A stretch of 64,000 nt of DNA, from contig JACPDN010000006.1 of the NCBI GenBank assembly GCA_016183985.1, forward strand, positions 434,001 to 498,000, in the 5' to 3' direction. The notes under the pieces were generated by a model. The model ran no database searches. It was not told where the DNA came from and saw only the letters and a list, made by a program, of their open reading frames with translations. The position numbers were made by a program, and so were the translations under genes. The stretch is from Pseudomonadota bacterium. GTDB taxonomy: Bacteria; Pseudomonadota; Alphaproteobacteria; Dongiales; Dongiaceae. Positions 33,073-42,307 of this stretch are shown here, piece after piece (position 1 is the stretch's first letter; every line of letters starts with the position of its first letter).

Positions 33073-34235
33073 GCGGCGACAGCAACCTTTCGCTTCAGCA
33101 GCAAGCCGACGATTGCGGCGGCAATCCACAGCGTCGCGGTCGCGGCATAGGAAACCGTCGCGAAACCGGATTGTGTGTAGACGCTGCCGAAGACGGCGCC
33201 GCCAAGGCCCACGGCGACATAGGTGATGAAAGAGAACAGCCCCATCGCCGTGCTGCGGGCCGCAGGTGGCGCTGAGCCAATGAAACTCACCAGCACATTC
33301 ATGCAGAAATGATTGGCGAGCCCCCAGAGGAAGGGGAAGGCCAGGGTCGACCACAGCGCCAGGGTGGCCGTCGGCAGGATCAGGTAATTGGCGCCGACCC
33401 AGAAGAGCGACAGCGCCATGAGGCGCACCGGACCCATGCGGTCCAGCCAGGCATTGCCGAGGATCGCCGCACCAAAGCCGATGCCGTACGAGCACGCGAC
33501 AGCCCCGCCAAGCCAGGCGCCTGCGTGGTGCAGGTGCCGTACGTGATCACCGATGAAAGTGTAGGTCTGATAGAAGCCGATCATATAGGCGAAGGTGGCG
33601 ACGAAACCGAGGATCATGCCGGGAATCTGCAGCACCTGGCGATATCGCACGCGCTCGGCAACCACGACGGCACTGCTGCGCGGGATGAGGCCGATGATCA
33701 GCACCATCGCAAAACAGATCGCGGTCATGAGGGCGAAGGTGCTGCGCCATTCGATGAAATCGGAGAGGAAGGCGGCTAGCGGAATGCCAGCCACCATCGC
33801 GACCGACCAGCCGAAGATCACCTTGCCGATGGCGCGCGAGCGCCGCTCGGGTGCCGAGATGTCGGCGGCAAGACCATAGGTCGCCGGCAGGATGACGCCG
33901 GCGCAGAGCCCGGTTACCAACTGCCCCACCACCATCACACGCCAATCCCAGGCAAACCCGCAGAGGCCGAGGCTGAGCGCCATAACGGCAAAGGCGATGC
34001 GGATGGCAGCGGCCTTGCGCCATTGGCCAAGCTTGGGCGCAGCCAGCAGAGCGGCGGTCGCCACGCCGACACCATAGGCGCCGGTTGCAAACCCAATCTC
34101 GCGCGCTGTCGCCTGAAGATCCGCGGCAATGTCGGGAAGGAGTGGCGACAGCATCAGCGCCTGGATGCCCACGGCGGCGATGCCCGTCATCAAGATGGTG
34201 AGGGATGTTGTTTCTGGCAGCGAGTGGTTGGTCAT
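33069..34235 (-). CDS. MFS transporter (arabinose-efflux/drug efflux type)
   Basis: A protein of 388 residues with about 12 membrane helices in two halves. Family landmarks are IGFATGAYGVGVATAALLAAPKLGQW near helix 2, the RRSRAIGKVIFGWSVAMVAGIPLAAFLSDFIEWRSTF block with the motif C-like glycines, and a C-terminal half repeating the pattern. The substrate cannot be told. It diverges from an Lrp-type regulator, 115 bp away, which is the likely local controller. Confidence 0.89.
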   Translation of the reverse strand: MTNHSLPETTSLTILMTGIAAVGIQALMLSPLLPDIAADLQATAREIGFATGAYGVGVATAALLAAPKLGQWRKAAAIRIAFAVMALSLGLCGFAWDWRVMVVGQLVTGLCAGVILPATYGLAADISAPERRSRAIGKVIFGWSVAMVAGIPLAAFLSDFIEWRSTFALMTAICFAMVLIIGLIPRSSAVVVAERVRYRQVLQIPGMILGFVATFAYMIGFYQTYTFIGDHVRHLHHAGAWLGGAVACSYGIGFGAAILGNAWLDRMGPVRLMALSLFWVGANYLILPTATLALWSTLAFPFLWGLANHFCMNVLVSFIGSAPPAARSTAMGLFSFITYVAVGLGGAVFGSVYTQSGFATVSYAATATLWIAAAIVGLLLKRKVAVAA

Positions 34236-34350
34236 TGGCCTAACACCAGAGATAAATATGTCTCGTATTTCGTATCAGGTTAGATATATAATAGCAAATT
34301 CCGAACTTTGTTCTGCATTACACCAAACGTCGTTCAGCGGAGCCCGGCTT

Positions 34351-34803
34351 ATGGATGCCACCGACCGAAAGCTGTTAGCCTTGCTGGCCGACAATGCCGA
34401 GACAGCCTATCGGGATCTGGGTGACAGACTCGGCCTCTCCGCCCCTTCCGTTTTCGAGCGCGTGAAGAAGCTCAAAGCCCAGGGCGTCATCAAGCACAAC
34501 ACCATCGCCATCGACGGCGAGGCGATCGGCCGGCCCCTTCTCGCCTTCGTCCACGTGAACACCGAAGGCTGGGGCAAATCGCCGGAACTGATGGCGATCC
34601 AGGACGACCCTCGCATTGAGGAAATCCACGCCGTGGCCGGCGACACCTGCCTCGTCATCAAAGTCCGCTGCGAGAGCACGAAAGCGCTGGAGCAATTGCT
34701 GAAGCGCATCTACGACGTGCCCGGAGTCCAGGGGACACGCTCCTACATCGCCCTCAACACCTATCTGGAGCGCAACGCGCGGACTGAACTGGTCGAACCT
34801 TAA
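34351..34803 (+). CDS. Lrp/AsnC family transcriptional regulator
   Basis: A protein of 150 residues. An N-terminal winged helix-turn-helix (MDATDRKLLALLADNAETAY, LGLSAPSVFERVKKL) is followed by a RAM ligand-binding domain (VAGDTCLVIKVRCESTKALEQLL). The frame is open from 34129 but the ATG at 34351 is the family start. It is divergent from the MFS gene and likely controls it, probably in response to an amino acid or small effector. The AT-rich divergent region contains CGTATTTCGTAT, a possible half of its site. Its end overlaps the convergent SDR gene by 4 bp. Confidence 0.91.
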   Translation: MDATDRKLLALLADNAETAYRDLGDRLGLSAPSVFERVKKLKAQGVIKHNTIAIDGEAIGRPLLAFVHVNTEGWGKSPELMAIQDDPRIEEIHAVAGDTCLVIKVRCESTKALEQLLKRIYDVPGVQGTRSYIALNTYLERNARTELVEP

Positions 34804-35585
34804 GCAAGGCGCCCCTTGCCGGGCGGGCCTTTGTATTCCTGGATCATGTTCCCGCCATCCACCACCAGCGTCTGGCCCGTGATGTAGGAGGCACCTTCGC
34901 TCGCCAGAAAAGCGGCTGCAGCTGCAACCTCCTCCGGCCTGCCGGGGCGCCTCGCCGGCGTGTGCTGGCCGGCGATAATCTCTGATTTCGAGGATGAGCC
35001 GGTCTGGATCCAGCCGGGGCAGACCGCATTGACCGTCACATTCCGATCGGCGACCTCGATCGCCAGTGCGCGGGTGAGGCCGGTCATCGCCGCCTTCGCG
35101 GTCGAATAGCCGGCGCTGCGCGGATTGGTGACCATCGGTCCCGTGACCGAAGCGATATTGACGATGCGCCCATATTTACGCCGCAGCATTTGCGGCACCA
35201 CACCACGGCTTACCAGGAAGCAGGTGTTGAGATTGATATCAAGCGTGCGCAACCACTCCTCGGTCGGGATATCGTGGAAGGCTCGCGCGCGCTCCCGCTT
35301 TCCGGTCTGGATCATGCCGGCATTGTTGACGAGGATATCGATCTTGCCGAGCTCGGCATTGACCGCCGCCAGCAACTTGGCCACCGCCTTTTCGTCGGTG
35401 AGGTCGGCGGCGAGTGCGATGTGACGCCCAGCTTCACCACCCAGCTCTCGCAGGCGGTCCTCAATACGCTTGGTGGTCGACGTAAGGGCGACCCGCGCCC
35501 CGGCCAAGGCAAGCGCCTTGGCCGTCGCAAAACCGATCCCATCCGGGCTACCGGCACCTGTCACCAGCGCGATCCGATCCTTCAT
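34800..35585 (-). CDS. SDR family oxidoreductase (beta-ketoacyl reductase-like)
   Basis: A protein of 261 residues: cofactor motif VTGAGSPDGIGFATAKAL (residues 8-25), NNAGM, catalytic Ser in NIASVTGP and YSTAK (Tyr-x3-Lys), then PGWIQTGSSS and the C-terminal SYITGQTLVVDGGNMIQ, typical of FabG-like enzymes. The threonines and Lys after strand two (STTKR) favour NADP(H). Substrate unknown. It is convergent with the Lrp gene (4-bp overlap) and divergent from corA. Confidence 0.9.
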   Translation of the reverse strand: MKDRIALVTGAGSPDGIGFATAKALALAGARVALTSTTKRIEDRLRELGGEAGRHIALAADLTDEKAVAKLLAAVNAELGKIDILVNNAGMIQTGKRERARAFHDIPTEEWLRTLDINLNTCFLVSRGVVPQMLRRKYGRIVNIASVTGPMVTNPRSAGYSTAKAAMTGLTRALAIEVADRNVTVNAVCPGWIQTGSSSKSEIIAGQHTPARRPGRPEEVAAAAAFLASEGASYITGQTLVVDGGNMIQEYKGPPGKGRLA

Positions 35586-35641
35586 GAAGGCCTCCCTCTT
35601 AACCTTGTTTTGCCGGCGATATTAGCGGTGCGCCTTTTCAT

Positions 35642-35875
35642 TTGACAGGCCGCAAAGGGAGTCCTACCAACGCCAAGCGCGGCCATAGGCGCCGCGTCTT
35701 CTTACCAAGGAACCGTAACATGAACCGGGCACAATCCAGCTCCGCGGAGCCTCCCAGTAGGGGCTTTCGCATTGCGAATGACCCGGCTTCATCGGTAAAA
35801 GCAGGCCGCCTGTAATCCCTGCCTTTGCCGATGCCTCCGGGTTGAACGTCACCATCCGTTACCCAGGAGGCCGGT
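35642..35875 (+). promoter_or_regulatory. corA promoter and structured leader, possible cation-responsive element
   Basis: TTGACA (35642-35647) and TACCAA (35665-35670), 17 bp apart, form a likely promoter, leaving a leader of about 200 nt before corA. Its main feature is a 16-bp hairpin with one mismatch and one G-U pair: 35790-35805 against 35818-35833 (CATCGG...GCAGG / CCTGC...CCGATG). A smaller stem TTCGC-ATT-GCGAA lies at 35766-35778. No match to the M-box consensus was recognised. A regulatory role is inferred from position and structure. Confidence 0.45.
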
Positions 35876-36958
35876 ATGATCACCGCCTATTTCCACCAGA
35901 ACGGCACCCTCAAAAAGAACGTCATCAGTGGACTTGAGACCCGCGCCGTCGTCGCTGACGTGCCGGCTGCGGACGTGCTGCCCAGCCACATCCAGGCAAT
36001 GGCGGACCATGCCGCCGAAGCGATGCCGCGCGATGCAGTCTGGGTCGATCTGCTCGAACCCAACGCCACCGAGATTCACTCCATCGAGGCCGCCTTCGGG
36101 ATCGAGATGCCGACCCGCGAAGAGATGCATGAGATCGAGGCATCGAGCCGCCTTTATGACGAAGGCGAAAACCTCGTGATGACCGCACCCGTCTTGCACA
36201 AGGCGGCGACCGAACACCCCGAGAGCGGCGCCGTCACCTTCATCTTGACCCCGTCCGCATTGATCACCGTGCGTTTCGTCGATCCGCTGCCCTTCGCCGT
36301 CTTCTCTAGGCGGGCACTACGCCATGCCCATCTTGCCAGCGGCCCGCAGCAGGTGCTCCTCGGTCTTCTTGAAGGTGTCGCTGACCGTCTTGCCGACGTG
36401 CTCGAGCTTGCCGCCGCCGATATGGAACAAGTCTCGCGCGACATCTTTTCAAAGCAAACGCAAACGCCCCCGCAACGGCGCGCGCGGAAGGGTGTCGCTG
36501 GACAGAAGGGCAGCAGCTTGCAGGACGTCTTGCGACGCATCGGCCGCAATGGTGATCTCGCCACCAAGGCGCGCGAAAGCCTGCTGGGGTTGAGCCGCGT
36601 CGTGCTGTTTCTCAATGCGCAGAACAACATGAAGAAGGACGCCAAGCAGCGCATCAAGACACTGTCGCGCGACATCGCCTCGATCGCCGATCACGCCAAC
36701 TTCCTTGCCGGCAAGATCAACTTCCTGCTCGACGCTACCCTGGGTCTGATCAACATCGAGCAGAACGCGATCATTAAGATCTTCACCGTTGCGGCGGTCG
36801 CCTTCCTGCCACCGACCCTCATCGCCAGCATCTACGGCATGAATTTCGAGTTCATGCCGGAGCTGCACTGGCAACACGGCTATCTCGTCGCCATCGGCCT
36901 AATGGTGCTCTCCGCCGTGCTGCCGTTCTGGTATTTCCGCAAGCGCGGCTGGCTCTAA
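35876..36958 (+). CDS. CorA family magnesium/divalent cation transporter
   Basis: A protein of 360 residues. A large cytosolic N-terminal domain (residues 1-290) ends in a long stalk helix, followed by two membrane helices near the C-terminus with the signature YGMNF (Gly-Met-Asn, near residues 319-323) and a basic tail, FRKRGWL. CorA pentamers import Mg2+ (sometimes Co2+ or Ni2+). CAGGAGG precedes the ATG by a short spacer. A monocistronic unit with a long, potentially folded 5' leader. An inserted Gln/Arg-rich loop (KQTQTPPQRRARKG) in the helical region is longer than in many CorAs. Confidence 0.92.
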   Translation: MITAYFHQNGTLKKNVISGLETRAVVADVPAADVLPSHIQAMADHAAEAMPRDAVWVDLLEPNATEIHSIEAAFGIEMPTREEMHEIEASSRLYDEGENLVMTAPVLHKAATEHPESGAVTFILTPSALITVRFVDPLPFAVFSRRALRHAHLASGPQQVLLGLLEGVADRLADVLELAAADMEQVSRDIFSKQTQTPPQRRARKGVAGQKGSSLQDVLRRIGRNGDLATKARESLLGLSRVVLFLNAQNNMKKDAKQRIKTLSRDIASIADHANFLAGKINFLLDATLGLINIEQNAIIKIFTVAAVAFLPPTLIASIYGMNFEFMPELHWQHGYLVAIGLMVLSAVLPFWYFRKRGWL

Positions 36959-37118
36959 GCGCTTTCGCGGCACCGCAGCAGGTCTTTCGCCACAAGGACT
37001 TAAGGGCGCGCCACAAGTATTTCTGGCGCGCCCCCTTGCTTTGCCCCCGGGGCAGTCGCTATCAATGCGCCCATCGGGCCTGGTTGAGGCCACCGCATAG
37101 GAGCTGAGTGCGCGCATC

Positions 37119-38483
37119 ATGGAATTTTCGGAAGCTGGCTTGCCCAAGGCGCAAGTCGAAGCGATGACAAAGCGAGAGACCGACCGCTATCTCCAATCCA
37201 ACCCGATCTCGCAGAAGCTGGGCCAAGAGGCTCGCCGCAACTGGATCAAGGGCGTTCCGCATCACTGGATGCTGGATTGGTCGACCCCTTTTCCTCTCTT
37301 TGTCGCCGATGCCAAGGGTGCCACACTCACCGACGCCGACGGCCACACCTACGACGATTTCTGCCTCGGCGATACCGGCTCGATGTTCGGCCACTCGCCC
37401 GAGCCTGTGGCAAAAGCCATCGCGGCGCAGTCGAGCCACGGCCTCACCTATATGCTGCCGACCGAAGACATCATCGCAGTCGGCAAGCTGCTCGAGGACA
37501 TGTTCGGCCTGCCTTTCTGGCAGGTGACGACCACTGCAACGGATTCCAATCGCTTCGTCATCCGCTGGTGCCGCGCCATCACCAAGCGCACCAAGGTGCT
37601 GGTGTTCCACGGCGCCTATCACGGCGCCGTCGACGATACATTCGTGCGCCTGAAGAACGGCAAGGCGATCCATCGGCCCGGCCTCATCGGGCAGGTCTAT
37701 GACCTCACTGCGCATACCAAGGTGGTCGAGTTCAACGACGTGCCGGCGCTCGAAGCAGCGCTGAAAGACCAGGACGTCGCCTGCGTCATCACTGAACCGG
37801 CCCTGACCAATATCGGCATGGTGTTGCCGCAGCCGGGCTTTCTCGATGCGCTGCAGTCCTTGTGCAAGAAGACCGGCACGCTACTGGTCATCGACGAGAC
37901 TCACACGATCTCAACGGGCTTCGGCGGTTATACCCGCACCCATAACCTGAAGCCGGATTTCCTGACACTTGGAAAGCCGGTGGCCGGTGGCCTGCCCACC
38001 GCCGTCTTCGGTTGCACGGCCGAGATTGCCGAGCGCATGCGTGCGGCTGAGAAGGAAGCCGGTCCCGGCTATAGCGGCATGGGCACGACACTCTCCGCCA
38101 ATGCGCTGCAATTCAAGGCCATGCGCGCCAATCTCGAAGAAGTCATGACGCCGGCTGCCTACGCCCACATGCTGCCGCTGTCCGAGAAGCTTGCCCGCGG
38201 CATCGAGGGCGAAATAAAAAAGCGCAACATCCCCTGGCATGTCTCGAATGTCGGCGCCCGTGCCGAATTCGTCTGCGCACCAGAGCGCCCGCGCAACGGC
38301 ACGGAAGCGCAGGCTGCGATGCATGGGCCGGTAGAACTCGCGGTCCATCTATATCTGCTCAATCGCGGATTGCTGATCGCACCGTTCCATAACATGACTT
38401 TGGTCAGCCCGGTCACGACCGAGGCGCAGGTTGCACGTCTCGTTGCGACCATCGGCCAATGCCTGGATGAACTGGCTGCCTGA
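37119..38483 (+). CDS. Class III PLP-dependent aminotransferase (GSA-aminomutase-like)
   Basis: A fold-type I PLP enzyme of 454 residues. Key sites: GDTGSMFGHSPEPV, the cofactor-binding FHGAYHGAVDD, VIDETHTISTGFGGYT with the PLP-contacting Asp, and TLGKPVAGGLPTAVFG containing the Schiff-base Lys. The sequence is closest in style to glutamate-1-semialdehyde aminomutase relatives, but hemA in this window shows the organism makes ALA by the C4 route, so amine or amino-acid transamination is more likely. The gamma-glutamyl-amine ligase-like gene follows by 32 bp, suggesting a shared amine-degradation operon. Confidence 0.87.
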   Translation: MEFSEAGLPKAQVEAMTKRETDRYLQSNPISQKLGQEARRNWIKGVPHHWMLDWSTPFPLFVADAKGATLTDADGHTYDDFCLGDTGSMFGHSPEPVAKAIAAQSSHGLTYMLPTEDIIAVGKLLEDMFGLPFWQVTTTATDSNRFVIRWCRAITKRTKVLVFHGAYHGAVDDTFVRLKNGKAIHRPGLIGQVYDLTAHTKVVEFNDVPALEAALKDQDVACVITEPALTNIGMVLPQPGFLDALQSLCKKTGTLLVIDETHTISTGFGGYTRTHNLKPDFLTLGKPVAGGLPTAVFGCTAEIAERMRAAEKEAGPGYSGMGTTLSANALQFKAMRANLEEVMTPAAYAHMLPLSEKLARGIEGEIKKRNIPWHVSNVGARAEFVCAPERPRNGTEAQAAMHGPVELAVHLYLLNRGLLIAPFHNMTLVSPVTTEAQVARLVATIGQCLDELAA

Positions 38484-38515
38484 CCGGCGCCGCTATACTG
38501 AATTTGGGGGTAACC

Positions 38516-39898
38516 ATGACGACCAGAATTGCCAGCATCGCCGAATGCGATGCCTTCCTCGCCGCGCATCCTGAGGTGAAGTTCGTCCAGATCTTCTTCA
38601 CCAACCAATCCGGCGTGCCGCGCGGCAAGAATTTGCTGCGCCACGACGTCAAGCCGATCTACGAATATGCCCGCTTCTTGCCCGGCACCATGCTGGCACT
38701 CGATATCACCGGCGAAGATGTCGAGGAATCTGGCCTGGTCTGGACCGATGGCGATGCCGATCGCTTAGGCAAACCCACACCCGGCGGCCTGACGCTCGCC
38801 CCCTGGCTCGGTGCTGATTTCGCGCAGTTGATGCTCTCGGTCTATGAGATCGACGGCAGCCCCTGCGATGTCGACCCGCGCCATGTGCTGCAATCGGTCA
38901 TCGACCGCTTCAAGGAATTCAACCTGACGCCGGTCGTCGCCTGCGAAATGGAATTCTACTTAGTCGACCGCGAGGGTCGCCCCGGCGGCGGCAAGCAACC
39001 ACCGGTTTCGGCGGTCACCGGCAACCGGCCGTGGGATATCCAGGTTTACGGCCTGCGCGAGCTTGACGATTTCGAGCCCTTCTTCCGCGACGTCTATGCC
39101 CAAGGCGAGGCGATCGGCCTGCCGCTCGAATCCGCGATCTCGGAATATGCCCCGGGTCAGTTGGAACTGGGCCTCAGGCACCGCGCCGACGCGCTTCAGG
39201 CCTGCGATGAGGCAGCAAAATATAAGCGCCTGGTCAAAGGTGTCGCCGTCCGCCACGGCTTCGAGGCCACGTTCATGGCCAAACCCCACAGCGATATCGC
39301 GGGTTCCGGCATGCATCTCCATGTGAGTCTCGCCAACCCTGACGGTTCCAACGCCTTTGCCAGTGACGACCCGGAAGGCAGCCCGCTGCTGAAGCAGGCC
39401 GTGGGTGGCATGCAGGCGATGCTCAATGAATCGATGGCGGTGTTTGCACCGAATGCCAATTCGTACCGCCGCTTCCGGGCCAACTCCTACGCGCCGGTAG
39501 CACCGACCTGGGGTGTCAACAACCGTACGGTGAGCTTCCGCGTGCCGGCCGGCCCCGCCAAGTCGCGCCATATCGAGCACCGGATTTGCGGCGCCGATGC
39601 CAATCCTTATCTCGCCGTGGCAGCCATGTTGGCCGCCATCCATTGGGGTCTGAAGCAAAAGCTGGATCCGGGCGCCGCGGTCGAGGGCAATGGTTACGCC
39701 AAGGCCCAGGAAATGGGCCTCACCCTGCCCACCAACTGGCAGGCGGCGATTGACCTTTTTGGTCAGTCGGCCCGGATGAAGGATTATTTCGGAACCCGCT
39801 TCCATCATGTTTACCGTTCGGTGAAGCAGGCCGAGTATGACCGCTTCAACGCCCGGGTCACCGAGCTCGATTACGCGTGGTATTTGCGCAACGCTTAG
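38516..39898 (+). CDS. Glutamine synthetase family protein (PuuA/gamma-glutamyl-amine synthetase-like)
   Basis: A protein of 460 residues with glutamine-synthetase landmarks: VKFVQIFFTNQSGVPRGKN, ACEMEFYLVD, ISEYAPGQLELGLRH, GSGMHLHVSL and NSYRRFRANSYAP. The C-terminal Tyr adenylylation motif of housekeeping GlnA (NLYxLP-like) is not evident, so it is probably not a GlnE target and fits the PuuA/GlnA-like ligases that join glutamate to putrescine or other amines. Start ATG 38516 has GGGGG 5 bp upstream. Preceded by the aminotransferase gene in the same operon. Confidence 0.88.
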   Translation: MTTRIASIAECDAFLAAHPEVKFVQIFFTNQSGVPRGKNLLRHDVKPIYEYARFLPGTMLALDITGEDVEESGLVWTDGDADRLGKPTPGGLTLAPWLGADFAQLMLSVYEIDGSPCDVDPRHVLQSVIDRFKEFNLTPVVACEMEFYLVDREGRPGGGKQPPVSAVTGNRPWDIQVYGLRELDDFEPFFRDVYAQGEAIGLPLESAISEYAPGQLELGLRHRADALQACDEAAKYKRLVKGVAVRHGFEATFMAKPHSDIAGSGMHLHVSLANPDGSNAFASDDPEGSPLLKQAVGGMQAMLNESMAVFAPNANSYRRFRANSYAPVAPTWGVNNRTVSFRVPAGPAKSRHIEHRICGADANPYLAVAAMLAAIHWGLKQKLDPGAAVEGNGYAKAQEMGLTLPTNWQAAIDLFGQSARMKDYFGTRFHHVYRSVKQAEYDRFNARVTELDYAWYLRNA

Positions 39899-40099
39899 GG
39901 GCGCAAGCCGCAGAAAGCGTGGGTGAGGCCGCCGAACGTGGCTCCGCCCGCGCTTGTTCGCTTCCCACTCAAATGCTACGTTCTGCCTCCGAATCAAGGC
40001 CGTAGCCACATGGGACTCGGGGCGGATGCCCTAGTTAGCGGTCCGGCCGTTGAAGAATGTTGCCAGATGAGTACTTCCAAGACGGCGAGCACGTAAGAT

Positions 40100-40336
40100 A
40101 TGGGCCTGTTCAGTTCGAAGAAAGACAACCGGGTTGTGGTGGGTGCCCGCTATCGTTCGGCAGATACCAACCTGATTACCTGGGAAGTGGCCTCGATCTT
40201 CAATGGCATCGACGGCACCCCATACGCTCATATCTTCTGCGTCCAGGACCAGTCGCGACGCAAGACCGTTGCCCAGAGTTCGCTGGAATCCGGCGTCCAA
40301 TACGTCCGCCTTCCCAGCCCCAATCGCACCAATTGA
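40100..40336 (+). CDS. Small hypothetical protein (78 aa)
   Basis: A protein of 78 residues (MGLFSSKKDNRVVVGARYRS ... VQDQSRRKTVAQSSLESGVQ). It has no signal peptide or membrane segment and predicts as a small beta-rich domain. No family recognised. Codon use matches the surrounding chromosome, and it lies 24 bp before the O-methyltransferase on the same strand, so co-transcription is likely. AAGATATG at the start gives a weak ribosome binding site. Confidence 0.62.
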   Translation: MGLFSSKKDNRVVVGARYRSADTNLITWEVASIFNGIDGTPYAHIFCVQDQSRRKTVAQSSLESGVQYVRLPSPNRTN

Positions 40337-40359
40337 GCACCGGCAAATAGGAGTGGGGC

Positions 40360-41019
40360 ATGAGCAAAGAGCCGCTCCAGATCACCGGCCAGCTTTATGA
40401 CTACATCCTGAAATTCGGATTTCGCGACGACGCGCTGCTCCAGGAATTGCGCGCCGAGACGGCCAAGCTGCCGGCCAGCCAGATGCAAATCTCGCCGGAA
40501 CAGGGCCAGTTCATGGCTTTGCTCGTACAACTGACCGGCGCAAAGCGGGCGCTCGAGATCGGTACCTTCACGGGCTATTCCAGCATTTCCGTGGCGCGCG
40601 CCCTGCCCGCCGACGGCAAGCTCACCTGCTGCGATGTGAGCAAGGAATATACCGATGTCGCCCGCCGCTATTGGGCGAAGGCCGGCATCGACGGCAAGAT
40701 CGATCTGCGTTTGGGGCCCGCGGTCGAGACGCTGAAGGTATTGGCCAAGACCGAAGCCGGCAAATTCGACCTCGCCTTCATCGATGCGGACAAGACCAAT
40801 TACCGGAACTATTACGAAGCCGTGCTGACGCTGCTGCGTCCGGGCGGCGCCGTCCTCATCGACAATGTTCTCTGGGGTGGCGATGTCGCCAACCCCGACG
40901 AGAAGGAAATCGAGACGGTGACCTTGCGTGATCTCAACAGCTTCATCGCCACCGATGCACGGGTCGATTTCGTCCTGCTGCCGATTGCCGACGGCCTGAC
41001 GATCGCCCGCAAGCGCTGA
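40360..41019 (+). CDS. Class I SAM-dependent O-methyltransferase (CCoAOMT/COMT family)
   Basis: A protein of 219 residues. SAM-binding motif ALEIGTFTGYSSISVARAL (near residues 65-83), the acidic CCDVS turn, FDLAFIDADKTNYRNYYEAVL with metal-binding Asp residues, and DNVLWGGDVANP, all characteristic of cation-dependent catechol-type O-methyltransferases. The substrate is unknown; a catechol or quinone-like compound is expected. RBS AGGAGTGGGGC precedes the ATG. Confidence 0.93.
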   Translation: MSKEPLQITGQLYDYILKFGFRDDALLQELRAETAKLPASQMQISPEQGQFMALLVQLTGAKRALEIGTFTGYSSISVARALPADGKLTCCDVSKEYTDVARRYWAKAGIDGKIDLRLGPAVETLKVLAKTEAGKFDLAFIDADKTNYRNYYEAVLTLLRPGGAVLIDNVLWGGDVANPDEKEIETVTLRDLNSFIATDARVDFVLLPIADGLTIARKR

Positions 41020-41030
41020 TCCTAGAAGTG

Positions 41031-41495
41031 CTAGGGTGTAGGCGCCGTTTCCTGCGCCGGCCACTCCACCTTATCGCCAGCCTGAATGCCGAGCTGACCG
41101 GCTGAGCCACCCAGAATCTCAAAGACAGCAATCGCCGGACCATCCGAACTGATCGGGCTGGTATCAAAGGGCTTGGCCATCGCCGCCACATTGATGATCT
41201 TGCCGTCCGCATCGATGAAGATCATGTCGAGCGGCAATGGTGTGTTCTTCATCCAGAACGCAACGGGCTTCGCCATCGGATAGAGGAAGAGCATACCTTC
41301 GTTCGCATCGAGATGTTCGCGGTACATCAAGCCTTGCGCGCGTTCATCCGCCGTGTCGGCGATCTCGGCATTGAACTTGTAGGTGCTGCCACCGGCATGG
41401 ATGAGCACCGGCACTTTTTCCGAAGCCACCGCCCCATGGCCCGCGAGAATGAGCCAGCAGGTCACCGCCACTTGCAAGAAACGCTTCAAAGACAC
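41031..41495 (-). CDS. Exported DUF192 domain-containing protein
   Basis: A protein of 154 residues. A Sec signal (LKRFLQVAVTCWLILAGHGAVA, cleavage before SEK) is followed by the DUF192 domain: AEIADTADERAQGLMYREHL, GMLFLYPMAKPVAFWMKNTPLPLDMIFIDADG, and VFEILGGSAGQLGIQAGDKVEW. DUF192 is a widespread small exported domain of unknown function. The frame is open to 41609, but GTG at 41495 with GAGGCATAT upstream starts exactly before the signal peptide, so it is preferred. Confidence 0.88.
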   Translation of the reverse strand: MSLKRFLQVAVTCWLILAGHGAVASEKVPVLIHAGGSTYKFNAEIADTADERAQGLMYREHLDANEGMLFLYPMAKPVAFWMKNTPLPLDMIFIDADGKIINVAAMAKPFDTSPISSDGPAIAVFEILGGSAGQLGIQAGDKVEWPAQETAPTP

Positions 41496-41653
41496 ATATG
41501 CCTCGCGCACGGGAGTGGGATACAACCGCAGATGACCAGCCGCCGCTTGCCTAGTCAAGAACTGGTCAAGAACCGGCGTAGCCTCAGCGGCTACGTTGAC
41601 AATTCGCACCGGCGTGGCCTCTATTCTAGCGAAATCCTCGAAGGAGAAGCGTC

Positions 41654-42307
41654 ATGGACATTTCTGGCGAATACCCCATTCCGGCGCCGCGTACGGTCGT
41701 CTGGGCCGGCCTTAATGATCCTGACGTCCTCAAAAACGCCATCGCGGGTTGCGAGCAGCTGGTCCGCGACGGTGATGGTTTCACGGCGACCGTGGTCGCG
41801 AAAGTGGGGCCGGTGAAGGCCAAATTCGGCGGCCGCATCACGCTTTCCGATATCGATCCGCCCAACGGCTACACCATCACCGGTGAAGGCCAGGGAGGTG
41901 CCGCCGGCTTTGCCAAGGGCGGTGCGAAGGTGGCCCTTTCCGATGACGGCGAAGGCGGCACGATCCTGAAATACACCGCCGACGCACAGATCGGCGGCAA
42001 GCTGGCCCAGATCGGCTCACGCCTGATCGAAGGCACGGCAAGGAAGATGGCCGACGATTTCTTCAGTGCTTTCGCCGCGGCCATCGTGGCGCAACCGGCC
42101 AATGGCGCCGGGGCAGCGAGCCTTGAAATGCAAGGCGCGGAAGCCCCCGGCGTTGAAGCAGTCGCGGCGTCGGAAGCTGCTGCCGCTGCAGCGGCGCGGA
42201 TAGCAACGCCACCCGCATCGACTCAGAAGGGCCTGCACCCCGCCATCTGGATCACCGGCCTCGTCGCTGTGGTCGGCGGTGTCCTTTATTTCTTCGCGCA
42301 GCGATAG
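41654..42307 (+). CDS. CoxG-like SRPBCC family protein with C-terminal membrane anchor
   Basis: A protein of 217 residues. Residues 1-150 are the SRPBCC domain of the CO dehydrogenase subunit G family: MDISGEYPIPAPRTVVWAGL, DVLKNAIAGCEQL, GPVKAKFGGRITLSDIDPP, QIGGKLAQIGSRLIEG. An Ala-rich linker leads to a single C-terminal helix (IWITGLVAVVGGVLYFF), which anchors CoxG-type proteins to the membrane. In Oligotropha, CoxG recruits CODH to the cytoplasmic membrane. It precedes the S-L-M operon by 283 bp, which contains no gene, and may anchor that enzyme. Confidence 0.9.
   Translation: MDISGEYPIPAPRTVVWAGLNDPDVLKNAIAGCEQLVRDGDGFTATVVAKVGPVKAKFGGRITLSDIDPPNGYTITGEGQGGAAGFAKGGAKVALSDDGEGGTILKYTADAQIGGKLAQIGSRLIEGTARKMADDFFSAFAAAIVAQPANGAGAASLEMQGAEAPGVEAVAASEAAAAAAARIATPPASTQKGLHPAIWITGLVAVVGGVLYFFAQR

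Noticed and set aside
35642..35875. M-box (ykoK) or yybP-ykoY riboswitch before corA
   Set aside because: The conserved core segments of those riboswitches were not found by eye, so only a structured leader is reported.
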